This document shows positions 33,835 to 42,301 of a stretch of DNA of 47,233 nucleotides, in pieces. Under the pieces are notes generated by a model. It was given only the letters and a program-made list of their open reading frames with translations, was not told the DNA's origin and did not search any database. Numbering within the stretch: the stretch's first letter is position 1; the number at the start of each line of letters is the position of its first letter. Origin of the DNA: Synergistaceae bacterium (GTDB lineage Bacteria; Synergistota; Synergistia; Synergistales; Aminobacteriaceae). The DNA lies in contig JAISQE010000029.1 in assembly GCA_031274425.1 (NCBI GenBank), positions 1-47,233 on the forward strand, given 5' to 3'. A program made the position numbers and the translations under genes.

Positions 33835-33863
33835 TTGCGCGAGGGGCGGAGATGGGATATACT
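33835..33863 (+). promoter_or_regulatory. Candidate sigma-70 promoter for the dipeptidase-TRAP operon
   Basis: TTGCGC (33835-33840), 17-base spacer, TATACT (33858-33863), about 40 bases before the dipeptidase start. The -10 box is good and the -35 box only partly matches. Confidence 0.45.
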
Positions 33864-33902
33864 TGTACGATTATCGCAATTTTTTTAAGGATGTGATGTT
33901 TT

Positions 33903-34952
33903 ATGCGACCCCTTATCGTCGACGCGCATTACGATCTTTTGAGCGACGTTTTTCGTTTGAGAACGGCGGGCGAGCGCAAAGTCGTCGAACGTTTTTATCT
34001 GGACGACCTCAAAGCGTCGGGGATCAACGTGCTGATCTGTTCTCTTTTCATTCGGGATCAGTACCTGCCGGAAATGGCGCTGCGACACGTTCTGGACCAG
34101 ATCGGAATGCTCCATTACGAAATGGAGGAGTCTCCCGGGCTTTTTGCTCTGTGCCGCAGCGCCTCGGAGGTCAGGAAGACGGTCGAGGCGGGGCAAACGG
34201 CGCTTCTGCTTTCCTTCGAGGGTGTGGAGCCCATTGGAAACGATCTTGTGTTGTTGCGCCTCTTTTACGAGCTGGGGGTTCGTTTTGTGGGGCTGACCTG
34301 GAGCCGGCGCAACTACGCGGCGGACGGCTGTCACTTTCGGCCCGTTCCCGAGGGAAGCCCGGGTGGATTGACGGCTTTCGGCGTGCAGCTTCTGGAGGAG
34401 GCGGAGCGATTGGGGATGATCGTCGACGTCAGTCACCTGAACGACGCGGGTTTTGCGGATGTCCTCAAATTCGCGAAGAAACCCTTTATCGCCTCGCACT
34501 CGAACTGCCGCGCCATTGCCGGCGTCATGCGCAATCTCACCGACGCCCAGATCGAGGCGCTGGCCTCCAAAGGCGGAGTGATGGGGCTCAACAACATGAT
34601 CCATTTTGTGTATCCGAGCGAGGACGCCGGGCCGGGCGTGATCCCGAACGTAAAAATGCCGGAAGGGAAGCCGCGTTACGAGGGTTTCTTCGATCATATT
34701 CGCCACGTGATCGAACTGGTGGGACCCGATCACATCGGTTTCGGCTTCGACTTGTGCGAGTTCGCCAAACCGGAAGCGGAGCGGGACAGAAGCGTTTTTC
34801 CCACTTATCGGCACGCGGTTCCCTTCATCGAAGGCCTCGATCGGGAGTTCTCGAACGAAGTCGCCGCGAAAATTCGCGGCGAAAACTGGATGAGGATTAT
34901 TGAGGCTTTGGGTGAAAATCGAGGCACTGGGCTGAAATTTTGTGGATTTTGA
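33903..34952 (+). CDS. Membrane dipeptidase-type (peptidase M19) metallohydrolase
   Basis: 349-residue TIM-barrel zinc dipeptidase of the renal dipeptidase family. Metal ligands are visible as VDAHYD (His9, Asp11), SFEGVEP (Glu106), DVSHLN (His178) and ASHSN (His199). No signal peptide, so it acts in the cytosol. The family cuts dipeptides, including those with D-residues. It is followed within 12 bases by the DUF1850 gene and then the fused TRAP permease, which suggests that the operon imports a small peptide or N-acyl amino compound and hydrolyses it. Start is ATG 33903. Confidence 0.9.
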   Translation: MRPLIVDAHYDLLSDVFRLRTAGERKVVERFYLDDLKASGINVLICSLFIRDQYLPEMALRHVLDQIGMLHYEMEESPGLFALCRSASEVRKTVEAGQTALLLSFEGVEPIGNDLVLLRLFYELGVRFVGLTWSRRNYAADGCHFRPVPEGSPGGLTAFGVQLLEEAERLGMIVDVSHLNDAGFADVLKFAKKPFIASHSNCRAIAGVMRNLTDAQIEALASKGGVMGLNNMIHFVYPSEDAGPGVIPNVKMPEGKPRYEGFFDHIRHVIELVGPDHIGFGFDLCEFAKPEAERDRSVFPTYRHAVPFIEGLDREFSNEVAAKIRGENWMRIIEALGENRGTGLKFCGF

Positions 34953-34964
34953 GCTAAGATTTTG

Positions 34965-35474
34965 ATGTTTTATACTGGAATTTTCGCGGCTTTAAAAGGC
35001 AAGGGACGGTCTCCTCGGATCGCTGTTTGGGAAGGATGCGCGTGCGCGCTTTTTGCCGTCGCGTTCGTTTTTTCCATTTTCGCGCGGCGAGTGGAGTTTC
35101 TCGATGAAGGGGGGGCGGTGGTGTTGTCTTTTCCTCTTTATTTGGGGGAGTCTTTTTCGACGGAGTACATTCACTCCGTCCAGCTTTGCCCCGTCGTCGA
35201 CGAGTATTATGCCGTCGGAAATTTTCTCTGGCTTTGGGAGGAGCGAACGCAGTCCACCAACGCGGGACTTCCGACGGAGGCTCCGCGACTGGGACGGTTC
35301 GTTCACGACCCTCCGTGGTATCGGTACATCGGAGGCAGGCGCGCTTTTAAAGCCTTGAACCTTAGGGTAGGAGACGCGCGAACGGGGCGCAATGTCCTGA
35401 CCCTGCCCACAGGAGAAAAGGTCGATCTTTTCGAGCGTTTCACGGGAGCGCTTTTGACGATGCGTTTGCGGTGA
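34965..35474 (+). CDS. DUF1850 protein, partner of TAXI-type TRAP permease
   Basis: 169-residue protein with one N-terminal membrane segment (about residues 22-40) and an exported domain. The stretch YIHSVQLCPVVDEYY (His-Ser ... Val-Asp-Glu-Tyr-Tyr) is the DUF1850 hallmark. Such genes are regularly found next to fused TRAP permeases with TAXI receptors, and the role is unproven. ATG 34965 (a TTG stands just before). It lies 44 bases upstream of the permease. Confidence 0.8.
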   Translation: MFYTGIFAALKGKGRSPRIAVWEGCACALFAVAFVFSIFARRVEFLDEGGAVVLSFPLYLGESFSTEYIHSVQLCPVVDEYYAVGNFLWLWEERTQSTNAGLPTEAPRLGRFVHDPPWYRYIGGRRAFKALNLRVGDARTGRNVLTLPTGEKVDLFERFTGALLTMRLR

Positions 35475-35518
35475 CGTCAACCCGAGATAAAAACTTGATG
35501 ATGAAGCGGGGTATGTAG

Positions 35519-37480
35519 ATGACAGACCAAATAAAGCCTGAGACGGGAAGCGCGGCCGCGGCTATCGACGTCGAGGAAATCAAGAGACAATACGACAGCG
35601 AATCGAGATTCAGAGCCCCTCGGGATTGGACGGGGGTGCTTATCAACGTTATCGCCGTGGCAATGTCTCTTTTTCATCTTTACACCTCCGCGTTCGGCCT
35701 TCTTTTGGAAATGTGGCAGCGCTCGATTCACCTTTTTTTCGTGCTCGTACTGGTGTTTCTGCTCTACCCTATGACCTCGAAAAGCTCGAAAAGCCGTATC
35801 CCGTGGTATGACTATATCTTAGCCGCAATAGGGGCTTGCGTCACGTTGTATATGGTGTTCCAGTTCTACGCGATGCTGACGCGCTCGGGGATGCCCAACG
35901 CGTCCGATCTCGTCGTGGGATGCGTCGGCATATTGATTGTTCTGGAGGCGACGCGGCGGGTTTCGAATCCGGTACTGCCGGCCATCGCTATTTTCTTTCT
36001 TTTTTACTGTTATTTCGGGCAGTACGCTCCCTCGCTTTTTCAGCATCGAGGTTACAATTTCTACCGCATCATCAATCATATGTATCTGGGGACGGAGGGA
36101 ATTTTCGGGACGCCATTGGCGGTCTCCGCTACCTTCGTGTTCATGTTCGTCCTTTTCGGAACGATCGTGGAACAGACCGGGCTGGGCAAGTACATCATCG
36201 ACCTGTCCATGGCGCTGGCGGGTTGGTCGGCGGGGGGACCCGCCAAAGTGGCGGTCGTCAGCTCGGGCATCATGGGGACCATCTCCGGTTCGTCTGTGGC
36301 TAACGTCTGCACCACCGGCATGTTCACCATTCCCTTGATGAAGAGCGTCGGCTATCAGTCCCATTTTGCCGGGGCCGTAGAGGCCGTGGCCTCCACGGGA
36401 GGGCAGATCATGCCGCCCGTTATGGGAGCGGCCGCTTTCATCATGGCCCAGACGATGGGGGTGGCTTATCTCCACGTGGCCTTGGCGGCGGTGGTTCCCG
36501 CATTGCTTTACTACATCGCCGTCATCGTGCAGGTGCATTTCGAGGCGACGCGCCTGGGATTGAAGGGCCTGCCGAGAGACCGGCTTCCCAGTTTGAAAAA
36601 GCTTCTTTTCGAGCGGGGGCATCTTTTGTTGCCTTTGGCGGGGATCGTTTATTTTCTCGTGGCGGGCTACACGCCCCTTAAAGCCGCCTATTACGGCATT
36701 CTTCTCACAATCGTGACTTCCTACGCGCGCCGCGACACCTGGCTGACGCCCCGCAAGCTGTGGGAGGGACTCGTCAACGGCGCGCGTAGTTCTCTGGGCG
36801 TGGCTTGCGCCTGCGCGACGGTGGGGATCATCATCGGCACCGCGACCCTGACGGGTTTGGGCCTGAAGTTGGCGCACGCTATTGTGACCCTGGCCGGGGG
36901 AAGCCTGCTTTTGACATTGGCCTTCACGATGGTGGCCTCCATTTTTTTGGGCATGGGGCTGCCGACGACGGCGAACTTCATCGTGACGAGCACGATGGCG
37001 GCCCCAGCCCTGATCCAGTTGGGCATTCCCCCGATGGCCTCCTACATGTTCGTTCTTTATTTCGGCATAGCCGCGGACCTGACGCCGCCTGTGGCGTTGG
37101 CGGCTTACGCCGGGGCGGGCATCGCCAGGGCCGACCCCGTGAAGACGGGGATTACGGCGTCCAAACTTGCGTTGGCCGGTTTTCTCGTCCCCTATATTTA
37201 CGCTTATAACCCGATACTCGTCTTGGTGGGTTTCGAACCGCTGGAGTTCGCTCAGGCGGTGGGCACGGCGTTGATAGGCGTCTTTCTGTTGGGGATGGCG
37301 ACGATAGGTTACTTTAAAGCGCCCTTGACCTGGCCTTTGCGGGTCGCGGCGCTTGCCGGCGCGTTGGGTTTGATGGTTCCGGGGTGGAAATCCGACCTCG
37401 CGGGTTTCGCTGTGCTGGCTTGCATCTGGTTCACGCAGACGATAAAAGAAAAAAAAACGGATAGGGAAAAAGAGCATTGA
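35519..37480 (+). CDS. TRAP transporter fused permease (4TM-12TM, TAXI type)
   Basis: 653-residue membrane protein in which the small (DctQ-like) and large (DctM-like) subunits are joined. About 60 residues of cytosolic start and four helices are followed by a 12-helix domain from about residue 130. Hallmarks are GTISGSSVANVCTTGMFTIPLM, EAVASTGGQIMPPVMGAAAFIMA, GLPTTANFIVTSTMAAPALI and ADLTPPVALAAYAGAGIA. It partners with a TAXI-family solute receptor, but no such gene lies on either side in this window. Follows DUF1850. Confidence 0.93.
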   Translation: MTDQIKPETGSAAAAIDVEEIKRQYDSESRFRAPRDWTGVLINVIAVAMSLFHLYTSAFGLLLEMWQRSIHLFFVLVLVFLLYPMTSKSSKSRIPWYDYILAAIGACVTLYMVFQFYAMLTRSGMPNASDLVVGCVGILIVLEATRRVSNPVLPAIAIFFLFYCYFGQYAPSLFQHRGYNFYRIINHMYLGTEGIFGTPLAVSATFVFMFVLFGTIVEQTGLGKYIIDLSMALAGWSAGGPAKVAVVSSGIMGTISGSSVANVCTTGMFTIPLMKSVGYQSHFAGAVEAVASTGGQIMPPVMGAAAFIMAQTMGVAYLHVALAAVVPALLYYIAVIVQVHFEATRLGLKGLPRDRLPSLKKLLFERGHLLLPLAGIVYFLVAGYTPLKAAYYGILLTIVTSYARRDTWLTPRKLWEGLVNGARSSLGVACACATVGIIIGTATLTGLGLKLAHAIVTLAGGSLLLTLAFTMVASIFLGMGLPTTANFIVTSTMAAPALIQLGIPPMASYMFVLYFGIAADLTPPVALAAYAGAGIARADPVKTGITASKLALAGFLVPYIYAYNPILVLVGFEPLEFAQAVGTALIGVFLLGMATIGYFKAPLTWPLRVAALAGALGLMVPGWKSDLAGFAVLACIWFTQTIKEKKTDREKEH

Positions 37481-37578
37481 TGCTTTTATTAGAGTGATGT
37501 ATATTACGCAGGTCGGATACGAATCTTTAAAACGCGAGTTTGTTGAAAAGCGCGATCGCGAGAAATGGAGGATCTCTG

Positions 37579-38517
37579 ATGCAGGAAGTGAAGAAGGTTA
37601 TAACTGAGGTCGGGACGAATGAATGGCAGGTTGTGGTCTTCTTCTTGGGAGATCAATCTTTTGCTATAAACGTAGATAAGACGCGGGAGATATTGAGATG
37701 GCCCGGATGCAGGGTCATCCCGGACGCCCCCAGCGCCATGATCGGGATCACCTCCGTCAGGGGGGAGGTCCTGCCGATGGTCGATCTTCGCGTGTTTCTC
37801 GGGATCGAGTCCAAAGTGGAGATGGAGCAGTGCAAGGTGATCATCGCCGAGTTCAACGAGGTGAAGCTGGGTTTTGTCGTCGACGCTGTGGAACGGATTT
37901 ATCGCATCAACTCCGAGGACTTGGACTCGACGCTGACCGGAAAATATCTGGGAGAGTGGATACTTTACGTCATCAAGAGGGACGCGCGTAACGTGCTCCT
38001 TTTGGATTACGAGGCGATCGTCCAGACCATAAGCCCTCAGCTTTCCATGAGTCAAAAATGGGATCCGACCACCGCCCTCGAGTTGACGGACGGCATCGGC
38101 GATCTTTCGGCGTACCGCATCATCGTGGCCGAGGATTCCCCTCTGATCCGCAAGCAGATCAAGGACTCCCTGGAATCAGGCGGATTCTCCAACCTCACGC
38201 TTTGCTCGGATGGCAAGGAAGCCTACGATTTGATCATGCAAGAGGGGGTTCATTACGACGTGCTCATTACGGATGTGGAGATGCCGCGCCTCGACGGGTT
38301 GGCTTTGACGAGGCGCGTCAAAGAAAACGACTCCACTCGCGACCTGCCGATCATCGTTTTTTCTTCCATCATGGCGCAGGACATTAAGGTCAAGGCCGCC
38401 AGCGTCGGGGCCAAATATCAGATCACGAAACCGGAAATATCTCAGTTGGTCGAGTATGTCGTGAAAATCATCAGGGAAGAACAAAAGGCCAAAGAAGAAA
38501 AGAGCGCCGTCGCTTAA
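37579..38517 (+). CDS. cheV: CheV-type chemotaxis coupling protein (CheW domain + receiver)
   Basis: 312 residues. Residues ~15-155 form a CheW domain (FAINVDKTREILRW, ITSVRGEVLPMVDLR). Residues ~178-305 are a receiver domain with IVAEDSPLIRKQI, phospho-acceptor Asp232 (LITDVEMPRLDG) and TKPE (Lys). CheV links chemoreceptors to CheA and tunes it by phosphorylation. Start is ATG 37579 with GGAGGATCT upstream; the earlier ATG at 37540 lacks a site. No other chemotaxis gene is in the window. Confidence 0.92.
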   Translation: MQEVKKVITEVGTNEWQVVVFFLGDQSFAINVDKTREILRWPGCRVIPDAPSAMIGITSVRGEVLPMVDLRVFLGIESKVEMEQCKVIIAEFNEVKLGFVVDAVERIYRINSEDLDSTLTGKYLGEWILYVIKRDARNVLLLDYEAIVQTISPQLSMSQKWDPTTALELTDGIGDLSAYRIIVAEDSPLIRKQIKDSLESGGFSNLTLCSDGKEAYDLIMQEGVHYDVLITDVEMPRLDGLALTRRVKENDSTRDLPIIVFSSIMAQDIKVKAASVGAKYQITKPEISQLVEYVVKIIREEQKAKEEKSAVA

Positions 38518-38565
38518 CCGCGGCGGACGATATGGAACAAAATATGATTTTTACGGCGATGAGGG

Positions 38566-39240
38566 ATGTTTTTGCTGCCTTACTGGAGTTCGGATTTGGA
38601 TCTTGAAATCGCTTCGTGGTTCCCTTTCGGGGTGGATTACAAACCGATTTCGATAAATTTGCTGCACAGCCCTCGCCTCAAGAGAATAGCGGCGTTCTGT
38701 ATGGAAGTAGGGAGTGAATTTTTTTTCATGACTTCTACGTTGAGCGGCTGTGTCGGTAATTTAATGCGCGATAATTTTTATAAGTACGATAACGGAAACA
38801 ACATCAATCTGGGGTTCATGATGCTTTTAGGGTATTCTCCACAAATGGAAAAATTAGTGGGCCGCAAATTCCCCGAGCGGGAGGACATGGACGTAAGAGC
38901 GGGCGTTGCGTTTTGCTCTCTATGGAATAAAACGTTGCTTCTCGAAAACATGAAGGTCATCGTTTTGGTGAGCGATGATATTTTATTCAGCGAAGAGGAG
39001 TTTTTGACCGATTTTGAGGCGATGTTCGAAGAGAAGGGACTTGACCGTTCCAACATTTCGTATTTCGCCGAAAAATTCGGTTATAGGCGTTTTTGTATGG
39101 CGTACGAGACGGACGATCTTTTGCAGCTAAGAATCAGCAAATTGTTGTACGAGATGGAATTGCCCGAAACCCGTCAAATGGTGGGACCCTCTCCGGAGAT
39201 GCCCTTTCCGCCTTTTTTCGGAATGAGCGTGGGGATGTAG
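38566..39240 (+). CDS. Unrecognised protein downstream of cheV
   Basis: 224 residues, no family recognised. No signal peptide or long membrane helix; several aromatic-rich stretches (SWFPFGVDYKP, FFFMTSTL) and a Cys/Asn-containing core. The C-terminus is Pro-rich (MVGPSPEMPFPPFFGM). Start is uncertain: ATG 38566 follows GAGGG without a proper gap. It lies 48 bases after cheV and 50 bases before rpoD on the same strand, probably co-transcribed with cheV. Confidence 0.7.
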   Translation: MFLLPYWSSDLDLEIASWFPFGVDYKPISINLLHSPRLKRIAAFCMEVGSEFFFMTSTLSGCVGNLMRDNFYKYDNGNNINLGFMMLLGYSPQMEKLVGRKFPEREDMDVRAGVAFCSLWNKTLLLENMKVIVLVSDDILFSEEEFLTDFEAMFEEKGLDRSNISYFAEKFGYRRFCMAYETDDLLQLRISKLLYEMELPETRQMVGPSPEMPFPPFFGMSVGM

Positions 39241-39243
39241 TTG

Positions 39244-39252
39244 TGCTATAAT
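39244..39252 (+). promoter_or_regulatory. Extended -10 promoter candidate for rpoD
   Basis: TGCTATAAT, an extended -10 element with a perfect TATAAT, ends 38 bases before the rpoD start codon. No good -35 box lies 17 bases upstream, which is normal for extended -10 promoters. Confidence 0.55.
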
Positions 39253-39290
39253 AATTTTTCTTAAAAATTTGATCGATGGAGGGTATAGCC

Positions 39291-40430
39291 GTGCAAGGGC
39301 AAAATACGGATACCGTCAAAGTGGAGACGCCTAAAAGCGAAGCGGTCGAGTACTTGGGGAAAGTTCGCAATCTCGTCCATGAGGGACAGGGGAGGGGGTT
39401 TGTCACTCATCAGGACATTGAGCGTCATATTCCTGTAGATACCTGGAACTCCGATATGCTCGACAACATCCTGAACAACCTTCAGGAGTTGGGCATCGAG
39501 GTTATAGAAGAGGAAAGCCGGAACAAAATACAGGCCACGGTGACGATGGGGGAGGAACTCCTGCCTTCATTCGACGCGGATATGGGGAAGTTGGACGACA
39601 TCCCCCTGACGGATCCCGTGCGTATGTATCTGCGCGAAATAGGGAAGGTCGCTTTATTGACGGCTGAAGAGGAGGTCACTTTAGCCAAGCAGATGGAGGA
39701 GGGCGACCTCCACGCCAAACAAAAGCTGACCGACGCGAATTTACGACTGGTCGTCAGCATCGCGAAAAAATATATCGGGAGGGGCATGCTCTTCTTGGAC
39801 TTGATTCAGGAGGGTAATTTGGGGCTTATTCGCGCGGTGGAGAAATTCGACTACCGCAAAGGCTTCAAGTTCAGCACCTACGCGACCTGGTGGATACGCC
39901 AAGCCATCACGCGCGCCATCGCGGATCAGGCGCGGACGATCCGAGTCCCGGTGCACATGGTCGAGACGATAAACAAGATGGTGCGCATTTCGCGTCAGCT
40001 TGTCCAGCGTTTGGGACGCGAGCCGACGGACGAGGAAATTTCGGCCGAGATGGAGATAGAACCCTCTAGAGTGGAGGAAATTCGCAGAATAGCCCAATTG
40101 CCTGTTTCTTTGGAGACCCCGATCGGCGAAGAAGAGGACAGCCAGTTGGGAGATTTCATCGAGGACAGAGACCTTCCCAGCCCCGACGAAGCGGCGGCGG
40201 GGCATCTGTTGCACGAACAGATCGAAGACATGCTGGACGCGCTTTCCATCAGAGAGAGGGAAGTGCTTCATTTTCGTTTTGGACTCGAGGACGGGCACTC
40301 CTACACCCTTGAAGAGGTAGGGCGCAAGTTCGGAGTTACGCGTGAGCGCATCAGACAAATCGAGGCCAAGGCCTTGCGTAAGCTTCGCCATCCCAGCCGG
40401 AGCCGAAAATTGAAGGACTTCCTGGACTAA
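39291..40430 (+). CDS. rpoD: Primary sigma factor (sigma A / sigma 70)
   Basis: 379-residue housekeeping sigma factor. A short region 1.1-like part (to ~90) is followed by [11 protein letters not shown] (1.2), [39 protein letters not shown] split over 2.1-2.2, [17 protein letters not shown] (2.3-2.4), [12 protein letters not shown]-type region 3 ([13 protein letters not shown]) and the 4.2 helix-turn-helix [21 protein letters not shown]. The large region-1 insertion of proteobacterial sigma 70 is missing. GTG 39291 with GGAGGG 8 bases upstream is a better start than ATG 39276. dnaG does not precede it, unlike in many bacteria. Confidence 0.97.
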   Translation: MQGQNTDTVKVETPKSEAVEYLGKVRNLVHEGQGRGFVTHQDIERHIPVDTWNSDMLDNILNNLQELGIEVIEEESRNKIQATVTMGEELLPSFDADMGKLDDIPLTDPVRMYLREIGKVALLTAEEEVTLAKQMEEGDLHAKQKLTDANLRLVVSIAKKYIGRGMLFLDLIQEGNLGLIRAVEKFDYRKGFKFSTYATWWIRQAITRAIADQARTIRVPVHMVETINKMVRISRQLVQRLGREPTDEEISAEMEIEPSRVEEIRRIAQLPVSLETPIGEEEDSQLGDFIEDRDLPSPDEAAAGHLLHEQIEDMLDALSIREREVLHFRFGLEDGHSYTLEEVGRKFGVTRERIRQIEAKALRKLRHPSRSRKLKDFLD

Positions 40431-40501
40431 AGACTTCCTGGGTCGAGGATGTAGAAAATATCGTAGGAGTAAAGCGGCATATTCCACGGGAGGTTGATGA
40501 C

Positions 40502-41038
40502 ATGCGTCCTAAAGGGAAATTTTTTTTGGCGTTCGTGTTGCTCGTTTTTTTTGCGCCCTCCGCTATGGCGGCTACAGTGCAGAGAGGGGCCGTATCTACT
40601 TCCAACGCAAGAACGCAAGCCGCAAACGCGGCGGCCGCCAATTTGGGAGCCGGACCTTCAGGATCCGGCCCGGGGGTGGACTTGAAAGCTATCGCCAGCC
40701 CTAAAAAGCCTCAGACTTTAACCGGTTTTCCGGCGGGGACTCTACCGGGGGACAGCCGCGGCGCTTCGGGAAGCGGCGGGGGAGGATCAAACAACAATCC
40801 AGAGGGCAAAGTCGTGTTTTCCGGGGATCCTCTGACGCCGATCATCGGACCGGAGATGATGGGTTCAAGGCTGGATTACATTTGTACCGTGGCTGGACAT
40901 GTAGGTTATACCCTTGAGCGAGGGGTCTATTTGCCGACCGCGCTGGATGTCGCGTACATGTTCAGGCTGATGAATGGAAGGCGCAGGGTTTCCACGCTGT
41001 ATTTCGATCGAAGCTTGAAGTTGTTGGATGTGCAGTAA
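40502..41038 (+). CDS. Secreted glycine-rich protein of unknown function
   Basis: 178 residues. Signal peptide 1-23 (cleavage after AMA), then a low-complexity Ala/Gly/Ser/Pro-rich region (about 24-105, including SGSGGGGSNNN), then a compact C-terminal domain (about 110-178) with DYICTVAGHVGYTLERGVYLPTAL and a basic MNGRRRVSTLYFDRS end. Perhaps a periplasmic or surface protein with a flexible linker. Not recognised. It has its own terminator downstream. Confidence 0.75.
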   Translation: MRPKGKFFLAFVLLVFFAPSAMAATVQRGAVSTSNARTQAANAAAANLGAGPSGSGPGVDLKAIASPKKPQTLTGFPAGTLPGDSRGASGSGGGGSNNNPEGKVVFSGDPLTPIIGPEMMGSRLDYICTVAGHVGYTLERGVYLPTALDVAYMFRLMNGRRRVSTLYFDRSLKLLDVQ

Positions 41039-41071
41039 AAGGCGTTTTACCGCGAGTTTGCTGAGGAATGG

Positions 41072-41100
41072 TGCCGCGCCTTTGTATCGCGGCATTTTTT
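41072..41100 (+). terminator. Intrinsic terminator
   Basis: A perfect 7-base GC-rich stem, TGCCGCG (41072-41078) with CGCGGCA (41088-41094), followed by six T residues. It lies 33 bases after the secreted-protein gene. Confidence 0.85.
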
Positions 41101-41155
41101 GTGTGTTATTCCAACATGTTTTTTAGCTGTGTTGGTCGCGGAGTTTTTTTATCAA

Positions 41156-41200
41156 TTTAATTTAATTCAATTTTATTTAATTTAATTTAATTTAATTTAA
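41156..41200. repeat. TTTAA pentanucleotide tandem repeat upstream of the channel gene
   Basis: Two copies of TTTAA at 41156-41165, an imperfect stretch, then five exact copies at 41176-41200. It lies between the terminator and the ribosome site of the leader, in the place of a promoter. Such short repeats can change length by slippage and alter promoter spacing. Confidence 0.8.
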
Positions 41201-41212
41201 GAGGTGCGGATC

Positions 41213-41230
41213 ATGGGGTTCGCAAAATGA
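41213..41230 (+). CDS. Five-codon leader cistron MGFAK overlapping the channel gene
   Basis: ATG 41213 is well placed behind GAGGTG (41201-41206) and encodes Met-Gly-Phe-Ala-Lys, with its stop TGA (41228-41230) overlapping the channel start ATG 41227 as ATGA. The channel gene itself has no ribosome site of its own between. This suggests that the channel is translated by re-initiation after the leader. Confidence 0.5.
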   Translation: MGFAK

Positions 41231-42279
41231 GCGCCCGGTTTATGAAAGTGGTAAAAAGCGCTCGCCGCGGCAGAGCTATCGCCAAAAGGATCGGAAAACA
41301 TTTCCTGTGGGTTGTTTTCGGGTTCGGAGCGTTGCTTTTCGGGTCGGCCTATTTGGTGTGGCGACAGGAGCAAAATTTTCAGGGTCCTTATATCAACGCG
41401 CTTTGGTCGGTTTTGTTCACGCTGATCGGGCAGGGTGAATTTGCCACGAACCCGAGGACTTTCTCGGGCCGATTAATTGTGTTCGTGCTGTCTATCGTTG
41501 GGGTGGCCCTGCTCGGGGTGATCTTTTCGGAAATTATGCAGCGTTTGATGGCAAGCAAATTGAGGGAGTTGATGGGGATGAGTCGATGCAAATACATGGG
41601 GCATACTGTGATTTGCGGGTGGAACGAACGCGGACGTCTTATTCTGCGTGAACTGCTCGCCACGGCCAAACAGGTCGCGCTTATCGCTTCAGAACGCCCT
41701 CCCTCTCTTGCCAACGACGTATATTTCGTCGCGGGTTCTCCCTCCGACGCGGAGGTTCTTTCCCGGGCGGGCGTCTCCAACGCCGAGGCGGCGATAATTT
41801 TATCGAATCCCTCCGGTAGCCCGGACGACGCGGACGCAAAAACCATCCTGACGTCTTTGGCCGTGGAATCCGCCAACCCGAAGCTTTACACCGTCATTGA
41901 GCTGGCCAATCCCGATAACGAACGCCATGCCCGCCTCGCGAAGGTGGACGACATCATTTACTGCGACAGCCTGATTGCCGAGATTACGGCAACCTGCGCG
42001 GTTCATGCGGGCATATCGGTGTTCATGAAGGATATTTTGTGCGCGTCCGACGAGGGACATCGTTTTGCGGCGTTCAGCGTTCCTGACGAATTCGACGGAC
42101 GGTTCCTCGGAGACTTTTTCGCGCGCCTCCGAAAGGAGCGCCACCTGCCCGTGGGCATTATCGCTCCGCCCAAGGACGACCCGCAGGCGCCGGTGGGGCT
42201 ATGGCTTTCTCAAATCAATCCAGACGAGGACTTGACGGTTACCCTGCCCATGAAGGTTGTTTGTATCGTAAAAAATTAA
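41227..42279 (+). CDS. Two-helix ion channel with TrkA-N (RCK) domain, atypical filter
   Basis: 350-residue membrane protein with MthK-like layout: helix 1 (about 25-45), pore loop (about 55-75), helix 2 (about 82-105), then a cytosolic TrkA-N NAD-binding domain from ~125 (HTVICGWNERGRLILREL) and a C-terminal part. In potassium channels the filter reads TxGYGD; here residues 65-71 are TLIGQGE, so Tyr and Asp are replaced. It may conduct a different ion or have low selectivity. The TrkA-N region has acidic residues typical of nucleotide or Ca2+ gating. Translation is probably coupled to the MGFAK leader. It precedes an MFS gene by 22 bases. Confidence 0.82.
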   Translation: MSARFMKVVKSARRGRAIAKRIGKHFLWVVFGFGALLFGSAYLVWRQEQNFQGPYINALWSVLFTLIGQGEFATNPRTFSGRLIVFVLSIVGVALLGVIFSEIMQRLMASKLRELMGMSRCKYMGHTVICGWNERGRLILRELLATAKQVALIASERPPSLANDVYFVAGSPSDAEVLSRAGVSNAEAAIILSNPSGSPDDADAKTILTSLAVESANPKLYTVIELANPDNERHARLAKVDDIIYCDSLIAEITATCAVHAGISVFMKDILCASDEGHRFAAFSVPDEFDGRFLGDFFARLRKERHLPVGIIAPPKDDPQAPVGLWLSQINPDEDLTVTLPMKVVCIVKN

Positions 42280-42301
42280 AAGCACAGAATGGAGAACGGC
42301 A

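Noticed and set aside
33809-34903. 364-codon plus-strand frame over the dipeptidase
   Set aside because: Out of frame with the M19 gene, rich in Arg/Gly, no motifs; shadow.
38532-38606. 24-codon frame MEQNMIF... overlapping the start of the gene after cheV, as a possible frameshifted N-terminus
   Set aside because: The gene at 38566 continues well in its own frame and the short frame has no ribosome site; no need for a frameshift.
41156-41200. TTTAA repeats considered as a CRISPR or replication iteron array
   Set aside because: The repeat unit is 5 bases without spacers, and there are no associated genes; a simple AT repeat explains it.
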